Positions 21,349 to 21,411 of a DNA stretch of 21,411 nucleotides are shown here, in pieces. Origin of the DNA: an uncultured Selenomonadaceae bacterium. GTDB lineage: Bacteria; Bacillota; Negativicutes; Selenomonadales; Selenomonadaceae. Location of the stretch: positions 1 through 21,411 of the forward strand of contig CAJOKY010000007.1 of NCBI GenBank assembly GCA_905235425.1. Direction: 5' to 3'. Below the pieces are notes generated by a model. The model was not told the origin of the DNA. It did no database searches and saw nothing but the letters and a program-made list of their open reading frames with translations. Both the position numbers and the translations under genes were made by a program. How positions within the stretch are numbered: position 1 is the first letter of the stretch; each line of letters begins with the position of its first letter.

Positions 21349-21411
21349 CATTTCGCCGATAATTCTGACTTCAGGCATAAGCGTGACGCCGTGAACTTCC
21401 ATGACGCGGCG
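21346..21411 (-). CDS. murB: Probable UDP-N-acetylenolpyruvoylglucosamine reductase, C-terminal end (partial)
   Basis: Only the last 21 codons are in the window; they read RRVMEVHGVTLMPEVRIIGE then Met and TAG. The pattern V.E.hGV.L.PEVRIIGE is the usual C-terminus of MurB, the flavoprotein that finishes UDP-N-acetylmuramic acid synthesis. The call rests on this short piece alone. The stop codon is directly followed by AGGTATT/AGGGGCT repeat units. Confidence 0.62.
   Translation of the reverse strand, partial: RRVMEVHGVTLMPEVRIIGEM

Overview
The window looks like a chromosome segment of a low-to-moderate GC anaerobic or microaerobic Bacillota, most likely a Negativicute (Selenomonas-like). 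The main reason is the minus-strand order dprA - topA slot - trmFO - hslV, which is a conserved Firmicutes neighbourhood. A cytochrome bd oxidase, an anaerobic ribonucleotide reductase activase and frequent TTG/GTG starts agree with this. The assignment is an inference; there is no rRNA here. I see no tRNA, CRISPR array, prophage or insertion sequence.

Layout, left to right. (1) 11-1828 (-) is a large metalloprotease with a C-terminal beta-solenoid. (2) 2088-2957 (+) is a TIM-barrel amidohydrolase, the only clear plus-strand gene. (3) 3055-5256 (-) holds an ACT-domain protein, a phenylacetate-CoA ligase with a very good promoter, and an AroH chorismate mutase: an aromatic-metabolism group. 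(4) 5370-8492 (-) holds a degenerate twin-ATPase protein of ABC-F ancestry, a membrane acyltransferase and a secreted SIMPL protein. (5) 8650-11295 (-) holds a NYN-LOTUS protein, two small unknowns and nrdG. (6) 11479-14848 (-) is cydA, a relic gene, a coiled-coil membrane protein, cydB and a type IV pilin-like protein. (7) 15081-21276 (-) is hslV, a vapBC relic, trmFO, a catalytically ruined TopA-like protein, dprA and an unknown low-complexity protein. The 3' end of a probable murB enters at the right edge.

Three themes stand out. First, the protein in the topA slot keeps the TopA framework and three zinc ribbons, but has lost the catalytic tyrosine, one TOPRIM aspartate and a large internal segment while remaining a full open frame. 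The twin-ATPase protein has likewise lost most catalytic motifs. Both look like maintained pseudoenzymes rather than pseudogenes. Second, almost every larger intergenic gap is filled by degenerate 7-bp repeats of at least five sequence families. Many are laid out head to head so that they can fold, and they begin at or inside the stop codon of the upstream gene: eight genes take their stop codon from, or directly at, such a tract. Third, two relics of small toxin-antitoxin-like genes sit at gene junctions (trmFO/hslV and cydA/cydB), and hslV lacks its usual hslU neighbour.

Functionally, cydAB gives high-affinity oxygen reduction under a promoter that overlaps a large palindrome. nrdG supports anaerobic dNTP synthesis from its own promoter. 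dprA, TrmFO and HslV are housekeeping DNA-uptake, tRNA-modification and protein-quality functions. Positions were read by eye from the sequence and family calls come from motif recognition; no database search was run.
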